64,000 nt of DNA, taken from Rhizobium cauense (GTDB taxonomy: Bacteria; Pseudomonadota; Alphaproteobacteria; Rhizobiales; Rhizobiaceae). Shown piece by piece: positions 46,711 to 55,279 of the stretch. Position numbers and translations under genes: made by a program. The DNA lies in assembly GCF_019511525.1 (NCBI RefSeq), contig NZ_JAEUAT010000003.1, positions 62,001 through 126,000 on the forward strand, in the 5' to 3' direction. The notes below the pieces were generated by a model. That model was not told the DNA's origin and did not search any database. It was given only the letters and a program-made list of their open reading frames with translations. Each line of letters opens with the position of its first letter. The first letter of the stretch is position 1.

Positions 46711-47505
46711 TTACGGCATCAGCTGGCCACCATTCACCTCGATGATCTGCCCGGTCACGTAGCCCGAGAGTGTCGCAGAAGCGAGAAACAGATAGGCCCC
46801 GACGCAATCCTCCGGGGTCCCGACGAACCCCATCGGAATAGACTTGCGCTGAATTTCCATCTGCTCGTCGTTGGTATAGCGATCGTGGAAAGGCGTGGCG
46901 ATGACCCCGGGCGCCACCGCATTGACACGGATCCGATCAGGGACGAATTCCTTGGCATGACCGCGAGTAATCGTCGACACGAACCCCTTTGACGCAGCGT
47001 AGAGGATGGCGCCATTGCCACCGCCGTTGCGGGCGGCAATCGAGGTCGTGTTGATGATGAAGCCGCCCTGTTTCTTCAACCAGGGATGTGCTGCGCGTGT
47101 CGCCGCGAGCACCGAGCGTGCGTTCAGATCCATGACTTTCTGGTAGTGATCATCCGTATATTCGGCGGTCGGCTTGCGGCCGAGCATGCCGCCGGCGTTG
47201 TTCACCAGTCCGTCGAGATGTCCGAAGGTTCTGGCCGTCTCCTCGACGACGCGTTCGGTCTCGCCTTCCCGCGATACGTCCCCATGCACAAGATGCACGA
47301 TGCCGCCAGCCTTTCTGATCTCCTCGGCGAGTGTTTCTGCGGGCTCCCGGCTGGCATTGTAGTGAATGCCGACTTTCATATCCTGGGCGGCAAATGCGCG
47401 CGCCAGCGCGGCGCCAATACCGGTAGAAGCGCCGGTAATGAGGGCCGCCTTGCCGGCGAGATCCGGAATTTTGATGGATGCGAGCAATTGAGCAAGATTT
47501 GCCAT
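46711..47505 (-). CDS. SDR-family oxidoreductase
   Basis: A 264-residue short-chain dehydrogenase/reductase. The cofactor motif is ITGASTGIGAALA, then GLVNNAGGM, the Ser in IINTTSIAA and the YxxxK pair in LYAASKGFV. The C-terminus has VTGQIIEVNGGQLMP. The ATG at 47505 is preferred because GGAGG lies upstream; the TTG at 47523 precedes that site. Substrate unknown. It is convergent with the recombinase remnant and seems outside the island. Confidence 0.88.
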   Translation of the reverse strand: MANLAQLLASIKIPDLAGKAALITGASTGIGAALARAFAAQDMKVGIHYNASREPAETLAEEIRKAGGIVHLVHGDVSREGETERVVEETARTFGHLDGLVNNAGGMLGRKPTAEYTDDHYQKVMDLNARSVLAATRAAHPWLKKQGGFIINTTSIAARNGGGNGAILYAASKGFVSTITRGHAKEFVPDRIRVNAVAPGVIATPFHDRYTNDEQMEIQRKSIPMGFVGTPEDCVGAYLFLASATLSGYVTGQIIEVNGGQLMP

Positions 47506-47596
47506 GGCAGCGAAGGCCTCCAAATTGTGGCGGGACGTGAGGGGCGAATTGGCTGGAGCTTATCAGCCTCTGCTGTGGCGGAGCAACGCAATACGA

Positions 47597-48328
47597 CTAG
47601 GTGGTAAGATCAACCTCGGGGTAGTGGCGAAAGATCCCGTTCTCGTTGAAAGCTAGCCGACGCTTTGACTGCAAGTAGGCGGCAATGTTCGGCCGCTTGG
47701 CAACCGCCTCGTGCAACACTGCCAAACCCGGATACCGCGTGGCATAGCCCTTCATCGCCTTGGGAAAGGCATAATGCAGCCCTTCAATGACCTGGAAGAG
47801 AGACAGGTCGACGTAGGTGAGCGTATCTGTGACGATGTGGCGCGGGCCGCCGGAATTTTGCTGCAGCACACGTTCGAAATAGCCGAGGAATTTCGGAATG
47901 CGCTCGCGGATGAAGGCGGCCGAGCGCGCCTTCGCCTCGTCTTTCTGATCTTCATAGTAGAGGGACGTTGCGATCGGGTGGTGCGTGTCATGTACCTCGG
48001 CGACGAAATCCGTGATCGTCAGTTGGAGGCCGTTGGCAACGTAACGCAGATTTTCGTCCTTCGGCGCAAGACCGAGCCTCGGCCCGAGATAGAACAGGAT
48101 GTTGGCGACGTGTGACACCATCAGGTCGCCATCCTTCAGAAATGGCGGTGCAAACGGGAGGTGAGGCACCTGATCGCTCTCTAGCAGTTCGAACATGGCG
48201 TTCGTGCCCACCCCAGGTCCCGAACCCCTGACAACATCGACGTAGTCTGCTTGCGCCTCCTCCAGTGCAAGTCGCACGAACTCGCCACGACCCTGGATGC
48301 CATCCCAATAGTAGAGTTCATATGCCAT
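47597..48328 (-). CDS. Glutathione S-transferase family protein
   Basis: A 243-residue GST. The thioredoxin-like N-terminal domain begins YELYYWDGIQGRGEFVRLAL with a Tyr in the catalytic position, and contains QVPHLPFAPPFLKDGD (cis-Pro region). The helical C-terminal domain includes LTYVDLSLFQVIEGL. The arrangement is close to sigma/alpha-type GSTs. It lies 91 bp upstream of the SDR gene on the same strand, which may be co-transcribed. Confidence 0.82.
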   Translation of the reverse strand: MAYELYYWDGIQGRGEFVRLALEEAQADYVDVVRGSGPGVGTNAMFELLESDQVPHLPFAPPFLKDGDLMVSHVANILFYLGPRLGLAPKDENLRYVANGLQLTITDFVAEVHDTHHPIATSLYYEDQKDEAKARSAAFIRERIPKFLGYFERVLQQNSGGPRHIVTDTLTYVDLSLFQVIEGLHYAFPKAMKGYATRYPGLAVLHEAVAKRPNIAAYLQSKRRLAFNENGIFRHYPEVDLTT

Positions 48329-48627
48329 CAGATTCCTCCCTGTTGGCTCCGTCGGTCAATTCATACCCAAGATCAGGTATGGGCGCGGCCTCCGCGATTG
48401 TTGCCGCCTCTATCCTGCTTATCGACAGTAGCAAAAGCGCGTCACTCGGCTCCTTCGGTAGGAACGCCGCGATCTTCACAGCGCTCCTCGAGATTGCTCG
48501 GCCGTACGTTTCTGCTTGTCAACAAGCCGATCGGTCGCCACTTCCCGTGCCGCCTCCCTCATTGGGATGCAAGGCAAATCGATGGGCGTGTGAAAGGTTC
48601 CGGATTTTGGGGAACCGCGGCGAGCGC
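48329..48627. other. Non-coding gap upstream of the GST gene
   Basis: About 300 bp. A plus-strand open frame (48265-48774) crosses it but has no ribosome site and runs opposite to the GST and the small membrane gene, so it is not called. The GST promoter should be here. Confidence 0.4.
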
Positions 48628-48801
48628 TTACTTGCGATAATACTTCCGCGAAGCCGCCATCATTTTCGCAAAAATCGCGAAGTTCAGCGGCACTGCCGAG
48701 CGCCCATCGCGGAAGAACAGCGCAACCATATTATCGACCGCGTAAACGAGGATCAGCGCGAGCGCCAGATATGATATCGCGGCGATGACGGGAACGGTCA
48801 T
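48628..48801 (-). CDS. Small membrane protein, 57 aa
   Basis: Too short for usual gene finding. It starts at ATG 48801 with a strong GAGGAGAGA ribosome site. The sequence MTVPVIAAISYLALALILVY gives one membrane helix (about residues 4-22), followed by a second moderately hydrophobic part and a basic tail ending SRKYYRK. The ribosome site overlaps the stop of another tiny gene at 48809-48886, so the two may be co-translated. No known family was recognised. Confidence 0.55.
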   Translation of the reverse strand: MTVPVIAAISYLALALILVYAVDNMVALFFRDGRSAVPLNFAIFAKMMAASRKYYRK

Positions 48802-48808
48802 TCTCTCC

Positions 48809-48886
48809 TCACACCGGCGCGATGAAAACGTAGCAACCCGCTACGATCAAGGAAACCAGAATAGCGTCCAAATAGCTTCTGTTCAT
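48809..48886 (-). CDS. Tiny single-helix membrane protein, 25 aa
   Basis: MNRSYLDAILVSLIVAGCYV followed by FIAPV, encoded from ATG 48886 with GGGAG eight bases upstream. Almost the whole peptide is one membrane helix. Its stop lies seven bases before the ATG of the 57-residue membrane protein, in the same direction. In size it resembles subunit-like miniproteins such as KdpF, but no larger partner gene is near. Calling is based on ribosome sites and arrangement only. Confidence 0.45.
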   Translation of the reverse strand: MNRSYLDAILVSLIVAGCYVFIAPV

Positions 48887-49102
48887 GGCGATGCTCCCAT
48901 TGCCGCTGAGAACATTCGAGCAGCAATTTGGTTCCATCGCCGGGCGCCGCCACAGCAAATTTGATCCACGGCGGTGACCATGTGCATTCATCTGTGATCG
49001 TTCCCAAAAAAACGGACTGTACCCCCTGAAGATCAATAGAGGAGAAGCAATGCAATCATGTGACGGAAGGGCGTCACCATGACGCCCTTGAAATGATCGC
49101 GA

Positions 49103-49354
49103 TCACGCCGATTTGCGGCTGGCTGTTTTCTTTGCAGATGCAGCTTTTACGGCGCCATTTGCTTTTGGAACCGCTGCGGTACGCTTGCGAACCTTGACTT
49201 CCTTGCCATCCGGAGATGCGGCGGATCCTTCAAGCGCCTGACGCTCGGTCCGGGCTTGCTCCCAATGCATGAAATCTCGTCCGGACGGACGCCCTTCTTC
49301 TTCCCAAAGCGCGTAGGCACGCTTCTTGATCCACTCTTCGCGAGTTTCTGTCAT
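49103..49354 (-). CDS. DUF2934 domain protein
   Basis: An 83-residue protein with the DUF2934 core REEWIKKRAYALWEEEGRPS followed by GRDFMHWEQA and a lysine/alanine-rich tail. Such small proteins are common in rhizobia and often stress-linked, but their role is unknown. The ATG at 49354 has GGAG upstream; the frame to 49450 adds unrelated residues. Divergent from cls. Confidence 0.75.
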   Translation of the reverse strand: MTETREEWIKKRAYALWEEEGRPSGRDFMHWEQARTERQALEGSAASPDGKEVKVRKRTAAVPKANGAVKAASAKKTASRKSA

Positions 49355-49465
49355 CGCCGATCTCCAGTCAAATGATGCCCGTGGTCTAACGCGATACTGC
49401 ACTGCAGAGTTCCAGAGGAAGCGCGTGGTTTCAAGCAATTTTTGACACACTGCAAAAAGAAATTC

Positions 49466-49490
49466 TGCAATGCAGCATCATTGCATTGCA
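49466..49490. promoter_or_regulatory. TGCA-rich inverted repeat between DUF2934 and cls
   Basis: TGCAATGCA (49466-49474) and TGCATTGCA (49482-49490) form a perfect 9-bp inverted repeat with a 7-nt centre. A further TGCAA occurs at 49451. The place, between divergent genes, suggests an operator for one or both. Confidence 0.4.
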
Positions 49491-49602
49491 CGGGATCGTA
49501 TTTTTGCTTCCCGGCGGGGTGGTCGACACACGAAAGACGGGCAGGTTCACGTCCGCGAGCACCCAATTGAACGCAGCAGTTTTGTCGTTATAGTTCAACG
49601 CG

Positions 49603-51066
49603 ATGTTTAATCTCATAACGACCTACTGGCCGCATATTCTATTCGTTGTTTCGCTCGCCATGGGCGCCGCGGCAGCGATTCACGCAGCCATGACCAAAGA
49701 AGAGGTCCGCGCCGCGATCGGTTGGGTCGGCGTGATCATACTTTCGCCGATCGTCGGGGCCGTGCTTTATGCCATTGCCGGCATTAACCGCATACGCCGC
49801 GCCTCGCTCAGCCTCCGGCGCGATGCATTGATACCCGAAGCCGACCTCGACGAGCTGGAGAGCTTCGACGCCGATGCCGAACAGGTCATCAGCAGTTTCG
49901 GCCGGCGTTTTGCAGCGCTCCAGACGCTCGGGGACCGTGTCGCCCGCAATCCGCTCGCGAGTGGCAACACAATCGACATGCTGGAGACCGGCGACGATTG
50001 CTATGCGGCGATGAAGGAGGCGATCGATGGCGCCGAACGAAGCGTGCTGCTCGAGACCTACATCTTCGATCGCGACACAATCGGGCTCAGGATCGCCGAT
50101 TCCCTGATTGCCGCAGTCAAGCGCGGGATCGAGGTGCGCGTGCTGATCGATGCTGTCGGCGCCCGTTATTCCGTACCGAGCATTCTCGGTTACCTCAGCG
50201 ATGGCGGCGTCACCGTTTCGGTCTTCAATGGGAACGTTATCATCGGTTTGCGGTTGCCTTATGCGAACCTTCGCACCCACCGAAAGATCCTGATTGTCGA
50301 TGGTCGCATCGCTCTAACGGGCGGCATGAACATCCGCGCGGGCTTCACGCGCGAGTTTGCAGGAGAAAACTTCGCCCGCGACACTCACTTCAGCGTCACC
50401 GGGCCGGTTGTCGCCGACCTCTTCAATGTCGCGGCGGAGGACTGGCGCTTCACCACCGGCGAGATCCTGGAAGGGGAAGCATGGCGAACGGCGATGCCTC
50501 AACGGCAACGGGGCGATCCCGTCCTGATGCGTGTGGTGGCGTCAGGGCCTGACCGGAGCATAGAGACGAACCACAAGATGCTGATGGGCGCCTTCTCCAT
50601 TGCGCGCAAATCGATCCGGGTCATGTCTCCCTATTTCCTTCCTGACCGCGAACTCATCAGCGCGATGGCGACGGCCGCACGCCGCGGCGTCGAAGTCGAC
50701 ATCGTTGTTCCCGCAGCCAACAACCTCGTTCTCGTCGACCGCGCGATGACGGCGCAGTTCGACCAGATCCTGAGCAGCTACTGCCGGATCTGGCGCTCCA
50801 GCGGCGCATTCAGCCACTCGAAGCTTTTGTCGATCGACGGCGTGTGGTCCTACGTCGGATCCTCCAATCTCGACCCGAGATCGCTGCGGCTGAATTTCGA
50901 GATTGATCTCGAGGTGCTGAACGAGGGGTTTGCCAGCGAGATTGACGAACATATCGACGAGGCCATCAAGTCGGCTTCGCCGGTTACGCTTGAGGGGCTA
51001 CGCGCACGGCCCTTCGCAGTGCGCTTGCTTGAGAAGGTTTTGTGGTTGGGATCTCCCTACCTCTAG
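49603..51066 (+). CDS. cls: Cardiolipin synthase, PLD type
   Basis: A 487-residue membrane enzyme that joins two phosphatidylglycerols. Two N-terminal helices (about 8-28 and 38-60) precede two phospholipase D domains. The HKD motifs read THRKILIVDGRIALTGG and FSHSKLLSIDGVWSYVGSSN. Length and topology match bacterial Cls (480-510). The EEP-family gene follows 94 bp downstream in the same direction, a pairing often seen in rhizobia. Confidence 0.92.
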   Translation: MFNLITTYWPHILFVVSLAMGAAAAIHAAMTKEEVRAAIGWVGVIILSPIVGAVLYAIAGINRIRRASLSLRRDALIPEADLDELESFDADAEQVISSFGRRFAALQTLGDRVARNPLASGNTIDMLETGDDCYAAMKEAIDGAERSVLLETYIFDRDTIGLRIADSLIAAVKRGIEVRVLIDAVGARYSVPSILGYLSDGGVTVSVFNGNVIIGLRLPYANLRTHRKILIVDGRIALTGGMNIRAGFTREFAGENFARDTHFSVTGPVVADLFNVAAEDWRFTTGEILEGEAWRTAMPQRQRGDPVLMRVVASGPDRSIETNHKMLMGAFSIARKSIRVMSPYFLPDRELISAMATAARRGVEVDIVVPAANNLVLVDRAMTAQFDQILSSYCRIWRSSGAFSHSKLLSIDGVWSYVGSSNLDPRSLRLNFEIDLEVLNEGFASEIDEHIDEAIKSASPVTLEGLRARPFAVRLLEKVLWLGSPYL

Positions 51067-51160
51067 ACAAGATTTATTGGGCTAAAGGCGTGGCAACTTC
51101 ATCCGCGCGGCCTATACTCCGGATCAAACCTCTTCGACCAACGGAGCCCTTCGAACTCCG

Positions 51161-51991
51161 ATGCATGCCAGAAAAGACAGTCTGCCCGCCAACATCCTCG
51201 CGTCGATCCGCAATCGCAAGAAGCGACTGGATGCGGCACATCAGGAGCAAAGACCGCGGTCCGAAGGCACCCTGATCGCCTCCTACAATGTTCACAAGGG
51301 CATCGGCAACGACCGCCGTTTCGATCCCGAGCGGACCAGCCGCGTCATTCACGAAATCGACGCTGACGTTATCGCGCTCCAGGAGGCCGACACCCGCTTT
51401 GGCGAGCGAACAGGCATTCTCGATCTCGGCCGGCTGGAGCGCGACACCGGACTGGTTCCGGTCCCGGTCAACGGCATGGCGAAAGCCCATGGCTGGCATG
51501 GCAACGTCGTGTTGTTCAAGAAAGGCTTGGTGCGCGACGTACACCAGATCAACCTTCCGGGGCTAGAGCCCCGCGGCGCGCTCGTCGCCGAACTGGACCT
51601 GGAGAACGGGGGCGCGCTTCGCATCATCGCTGCCCACTTCGGCCTGCTTCGCCATTCTCGCGCGCAGCAGGCCAAGATGCTCGTCGAGCTCATGGCCAGG
51701 AAAAGCGAGATCCCGACCATCCTGCTTGGCGACCTCAACGAATGGCGGCTCGGCGACCGCTCGTCGCTCCACACGTTCCAATCCACCTTCGGCCCCCAAC
51801 CAACGGCGGTACCAAGCTTTCCCGCGCGTCTTCCCGTCCTGGCCCTTGATCGCATCATGGCGAACCGCAAGGGTGTCGTGACCGCCGTCGAGGCCCACGA
51901 CACGCCGCTTGCCCGCATCGCATCCGATCATCTGCCGGTAAAGGCAATGGTCAATCTCAAGCGAGTGGAAGAATTGACGAGGAAGACCTAG
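51161..51991 (+). CDS. Endonuclease/exonuclease/phosphatase family protein
   Basis: A 276-residue EEP-fold protein. The motifs are ASYNVHKGIG (Asn), VIALQEAD (metal-binding Glu), IIAAHFGLLRHSRAQQ, LLGDLNEW (Asp/Asn) and the final SDHLPVKA (Asp-His). Family members cleave nucleic acids or phosphoesters, including lipid phosphates. Its place after cls suggests phospholipid metabolism, as inference. No signal peptide is evident. Confidence 0.83.
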   Translation: MHARKDSLPANILASIRNRKKRLDAAHQEQRPRSEGTLIASYNVHKGIGNDRRFDPERTSRVIHEIDADVIALQEADTRFGERTGILDLGRLERDTGLVPVPVNGMAKAHGWHGNVVLFKKGLVRDVHQINLPGLEPRGALVAELDLENGGALRIIAAHFGLLRHSRAQQAKMLVELMARKSEIPTILLGDLNEWRLGDRSSLHTFQSTFGPQPTAVPSFPARLPVLALDRIMANRKGVVTAVEAHDTPLARIASDHLPVKAMVNLKRVEELTRKT

Positions 51992-52079
51992 TGCGCCCCT
52001 AGCCAAGCAGCAGCCTTGACACCGTCCGTGATCATGGCAGTTTTCGACCATCAGGAAAGATGCTTGAACAGGAGGTTTT

Positions 52080-53156
52080 GTGGTGCTTTGGGCTAGGGCT
52101 TTGCCGCGCAGGACTGCTGATGTGTCACGAGGTCTTGTGTCGGCCCAAAGGGGTCGCTCCCTGGCAAGGTGGGCGGTGGCCAGCCTCGCCGCAGTACTGT
52201 GGATGTCGCCCGTCCAGGCAGAGGATATTCCGCCCCAATCGCCGGCCTCAAAGGAACAGGTCCGCAAGCTCATGGAAACGTGGGAGCAGTATTACGGCAA
52301 AGCCAAAAGTCTGCGCGAGCGGCGCGAGGCGTTCCAGGACCTGATGGAATCGACGCCGGAGCCGACGCGTGTGCAGATCAGGCCGGTCGATGCAGGAGGC
52401 GTGGAAGCGCAGCTTATCTGGCCTGCGCGGCTTCACCATCCCCTCGGCAGGCGCGCCATCCTTTATATTCACGGCGGTGGATTTTACAGCGGTTCACTGC
52501 GAACGCATCGGGCACTGGCCGGTTCACTCGCCAAAGCGGCATCCGCGGACGTCCTGCTGATCGACTACAGACTTGCGCCGGACCATCCATATCCAGCTCA
52601 GGTGGACGATGCCTTGACGGCCTACAGGTGGCTGCTCGATTCCGGCTATGACAACCATAACATAGTGCTGGCCGGCGAGTCGGTTGGCGGTAACCTTGCG
52701 ATCGAAGCGACGCTGCGGCAAATGCAGGCCAGGGGACCGATGCCCGCAGCTGTGATCGCCATGAGCCCGATTACCGACTTGGCTGGATCGGGCGCCTCAT
52801 TGAAAACCAGCGGCAGCACCGACCCACTCATCGATGCCACCCAGCTCGACCTTATGCGCAAGGCCTATCTCGGGACCCGCTCCCCCACTGATCCGCTGGT
52901 ATCGCCGCTCTATGCTGACTTGACCGGATTTCCGCCGTTGCTTTTGCAGGTCGGCTCTGGCGAAGCACTGCTGGACGACACCATGCGACTAGCCGACAAA
53001 GCGAGACAGGCAGGCGTTGATGTTGCAACCGAAGTCTGGCCAGGTATGGTTCACCAGTGGCAGCTTTTTCCCTTCTGGCTCGACGATGCAAGAAAGTCGA
53101 ACCAGCGCGTCGCGGAATACGCTATCGAGCATTTCGCCGACCCGCCGCAACATTAG
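52080..53156 (+). CDS. Alpha/beta hydrolase, hormone-sensitive-lipase type
   Basis: A 358-residue esterase-like protein, probably exported: hydrophobic ASLAAVLWMSPVQAED near residue 35-49 looks like a signal ending in VQA. Oxyanion motif HGGGFYSGS, nucleophile GESVGGNLA, acid in SGEALLDD and His in MVHQWQLF complete the HSL pattern. Starts GTG 52080 or 52083, after AGGAGG. Substrate unknown. Confidence 0.83.
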   Translation: MVLWARALPRRTADVSRGLVSAQRGRSLARWAVASLAAVLWMSPVQAEDIPPQSPASKEQVRKLMETWEQYYGKAKSLRERREAFQDLMESTPEPTRVQIRPVDAGGVEAQLIWPARLHHPLGRRAILYIHGGGFYSGSLRTHRALAGSLAKAASADVLLIDYRLAPDHPYPAQVDDALTAYRWLLDSGYDNHNIVLAGESVGGNLAIEATLRQMQARGPMPAAVIAMSPITDLAGSGASLKTSGSTDPLIDATQLDLMRKAYLGTRSPTDPLVSPLYADLTGFPPLLLQVGSGEALLDDTMRLADKARQAGVDVATEVWPGMVHQWQLFPFWLDDARKSNQRVAEYAIEHFADPPQH

Positions 53157-53281
53157 GATCAGTACAGGCAATCCGAGACGCGTTGGCGCCTTCCAGGCGC
53201 GAGCATTTTCAGCGCTTCGACCTCGCCAACCTTGCTTTATGAGAGCAGCTTCCAGCTGAAGCCGGCAGTCAGACATTCATC

Positions 53282-53793
53282 TCATTTACCGTCGGCCGTC
53301 GCCTCTCGTGTCATCTCGACCATCGTCGGACGGAAGCCCATGGCGGTGAAAAGGTCGCGCGCCGCCTCATTCAGGTAGGCGGTTGAAAGCACGAAGCGGT
53401 CAGACCCCATGGCCTCAGCTTTTCGATGGCCGCCTCGAGCAACAGTCGGCCAACGCCCTGCCGACGCCGTGCCGGGTCGACAAATAGATCGTGAACGACA
53501 CCGGCAGGTCCCCGCAGCGCCATATAATCGTAACCCTCATGTGCGGCGTAGACGTATCCGACTATCGCATCGTTATCCTCGGCGACCAGAAGTACCGTGT
53601 CCGCCCGGGAGAGTTGGCTATTAAGGAAACCCGCATACCTCGCAGGGGTGTTTGTGGTGGGTTCAATGAAGCGCTTTGCATCGAGCTCATGGTGCAGCTC
53701 CAAAAGCAGGGCCCCGAAGTTTCCAAGCACAGTCAGGTCTGCATGAACGGCGGGGCGGAGCTTCGCACTGTGTTTAGCCAATTGCGTCGCCAT
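53282..53793 (-). pseudogene. GNAT acetyltransferase with a frameshift
   Basis: The first frame, from ATG 53793, gives a GNAT fold: LRPAVHADLTVLGNFGALLL, then VHDLFVDPARRRQGVGRLLL, the acetyl-CoA-binding loop. At about 53411-53417 the frame shifts. The other frame continues with AMGSDRFVLSTAYLNEAARD and LFTAMGFRPTMVEMTREA, the normal GNAT end, and stops at 53282. A single base change restores a 170-residue enzyme, so this is either a recent mutation or a sequencing error. In the given sequence the protein would lose its last strands. Confidence 0.72.
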
Positions 53794-53897
53794 GCCCTGT
53801 TCCAAATCTCCGATCGCCGATACCGCGATACCACCTGACTGTTCCTCATCATGCCAAGTGCAGCAAGGCCTGTCATCAGGCATGCTCGCCACCAAGC

Positions 53898-54125
53898 TCA
53901 GACCGACCGGGTTGCGCCGGGATCTTCTGCCAGAACTCGAGCCTCCAGAATGGAAACGCCATAAGCTGCCATGAGCCACAAGCACAAGGCGACGCAGCGC
54001 GGCACAGGTTGTTCACCGGTGGCCAACCGGCGACTGGTTCCTTCGTCAAGGCCAAGCAACTCCTGGATGTCGCTTGCCGACATTCTTGCGACCTCCACGG
54101 CCGCTCTAAACTCATGCGGTGTCAT
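53898..54125 (-). CDS. Small helix-turn-helix protein, 75 aa
   Basis: The sequence MTPHEFRAAVEVARMSASDI, then QELLGLDEGTSRRLATGEQP, reads as an XRE-like small DNA-binding domain with tail VPRCVALCLWLMAAYG. Such proteins are frequent in rhizobial genomes and lack a sensory domain. The ATG at 54125 has GGGGG upstream; a frame to 54242 adds unrelated residues. Target unknown. Confidence 0.65.
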   Translation of the reverse strand: MTPHEFRAAVEVARMSASDIQELLGLDEGTSRRLATGEQPVPRCVALCLWLMAAYGVSILEARVLAEDPGATRSV

Positions 54126-54337
54126 ATTGCCCCCAAGCGCGATATCGCACGCGCATCTTGATGAGGTCTCCTCTCCAATCAGGGGCAGTCTGCCAGCAGC
54201 CTGGCTTTCGTTTCCAAGATCAGAGCGTCGTTCCAACTCCAAGCGGGCGGCATCGCCTGGCTCGAGAACATACGCCTGACCTGGCGGTCGAACATCGGCT
54301 CATAAACCCATGTTCGACCGGCATCAGAAGCCTATGT

Positions 54338-55180
54338 TCAGAGCCTCGTGACGATGACCTCCATATATTCGCTTGGTACGACCACGGTGCCATCGTCGGC
54401 ACGATTGAAGCGTTCCATGAGCATCAAAAGGTCGTTGGTCAGCGTATCTTGCGCCGCAGGATCAAGGGCGGCGAATGTTTTCAGCACGGGACCATAATAG
54501 GTCCGGAAGATCTCCAGCCAATGGCCGGGCGACTTGTAGCGAAAAACGAAGTGGCGCGGCGTCGCCGCGATCGACGCGACCGCTTCCGGAAATAATTCGT
54601 CCAGTCGTGCACGTGAACCCCAGAGTGCCGGCGAGCGGGCACCAACCGGCGGCGGCACATGCTTGCCGATCGTCTTGAACATCTGCCCGATAAAGCCGTC
54701 AGGGGTCCAGTTGGCGAGACCAACCGAACCACCGCGTTTGCAGACGCGAAGGAGTTCGGATGCAGCGCGCTCCTGATCGGGCGTGAACATCACGCCGAAA
54801 ATCGAGAGCACGTTGTCGAACGATTGATCGGCAAACGGCAGATTTTCCGCATCAGCCTCCTGGAATAGGATCGGCAGCCTGTCGGCCTTGGCGCGTTCCT
54901 GGCCGCGTTCGAGCAAAGCCGGAACGTAATCGGTCGCTGTGACCTCGCACCAGCGCCGGGCCGCAGCAAGCGCGCCGTTACCATTACCGGCCGCGACATC
55001 GAGCACTTTCGAGCCCGCGCGCAGGTCCAAAGCTTCGCACAGGCTTTCACCAACAATTTGCAAGGTAGTCCCAACGATCGCATAGTCACCCGAGGACCAT
55101 GCGCTTTGCTGCCTAGCTTTGAGCGCGCTAAAATCGACGGTGGGCTGAGTATCGCGCGCGACGGCCGCAGATGTGGACAT
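54338..55180 (-). CDS. Class I SAM-dependent methyltransferase
   Basis: A 280-residue enzyme. Motif I is VLDVAAGNGNGALAAA, followed by TATDYVPALLERG, ADAENLPFADQSFD and LLRVCKRGGSVGLANW, the pattern of UbiE/Coq5-like small-molecule methyltransferases. Substrate unknown. It is divergent from the SARP/TPR regulator at 55280 with only 99 bp between them, so that regulator probably controls it. Confidence 0.83.
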   Translation of the reverse strand: MSTSAAVARDTQPTVDFSALKARQQSAWSSGDYAIVGTTLQIVGESLCEALDLRAGSKVLDVAAGNGNGALAAARRWCEVTATDYVPALLERGQERAKADRLPILFQEADAENLPFADQSFDNVLSIFGVMFTPDQERAASELLRVCKRGGSVGLANWTPDGFIGQMFKTIGKHVPPPVGARSPALWGSRARLDELFPEAVASIAATPRHFVFRYKSPGHWLEIFRTYYGPVLKTFAALDPAAQDTLTNDLLMLMERFNRADDGTVVVPSEYMEVIVTRL

Positions 55181-55279
55181 TGTTTTCTCCTTGGGTCAGA
55201 TTGATCAGCCTCATGGTGCGTCTATAGCAACCGTGGTTGGGCACATGTCGTCCCACGGTCTCTGGCTTAGACAGGGATA

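Noticed and set aside
48265..48774. 169-codon plus-strand frame
   Set aside because: Overlaps the GST start and the small membrane gene in the opposite direction, with no ribosome site or motif.
53371..53793. Programmed frameshift in the GNAT gene
   Set aside because: No slippery heptamer or downstream structure evident near 53411-53417; a simple indel explains the data.
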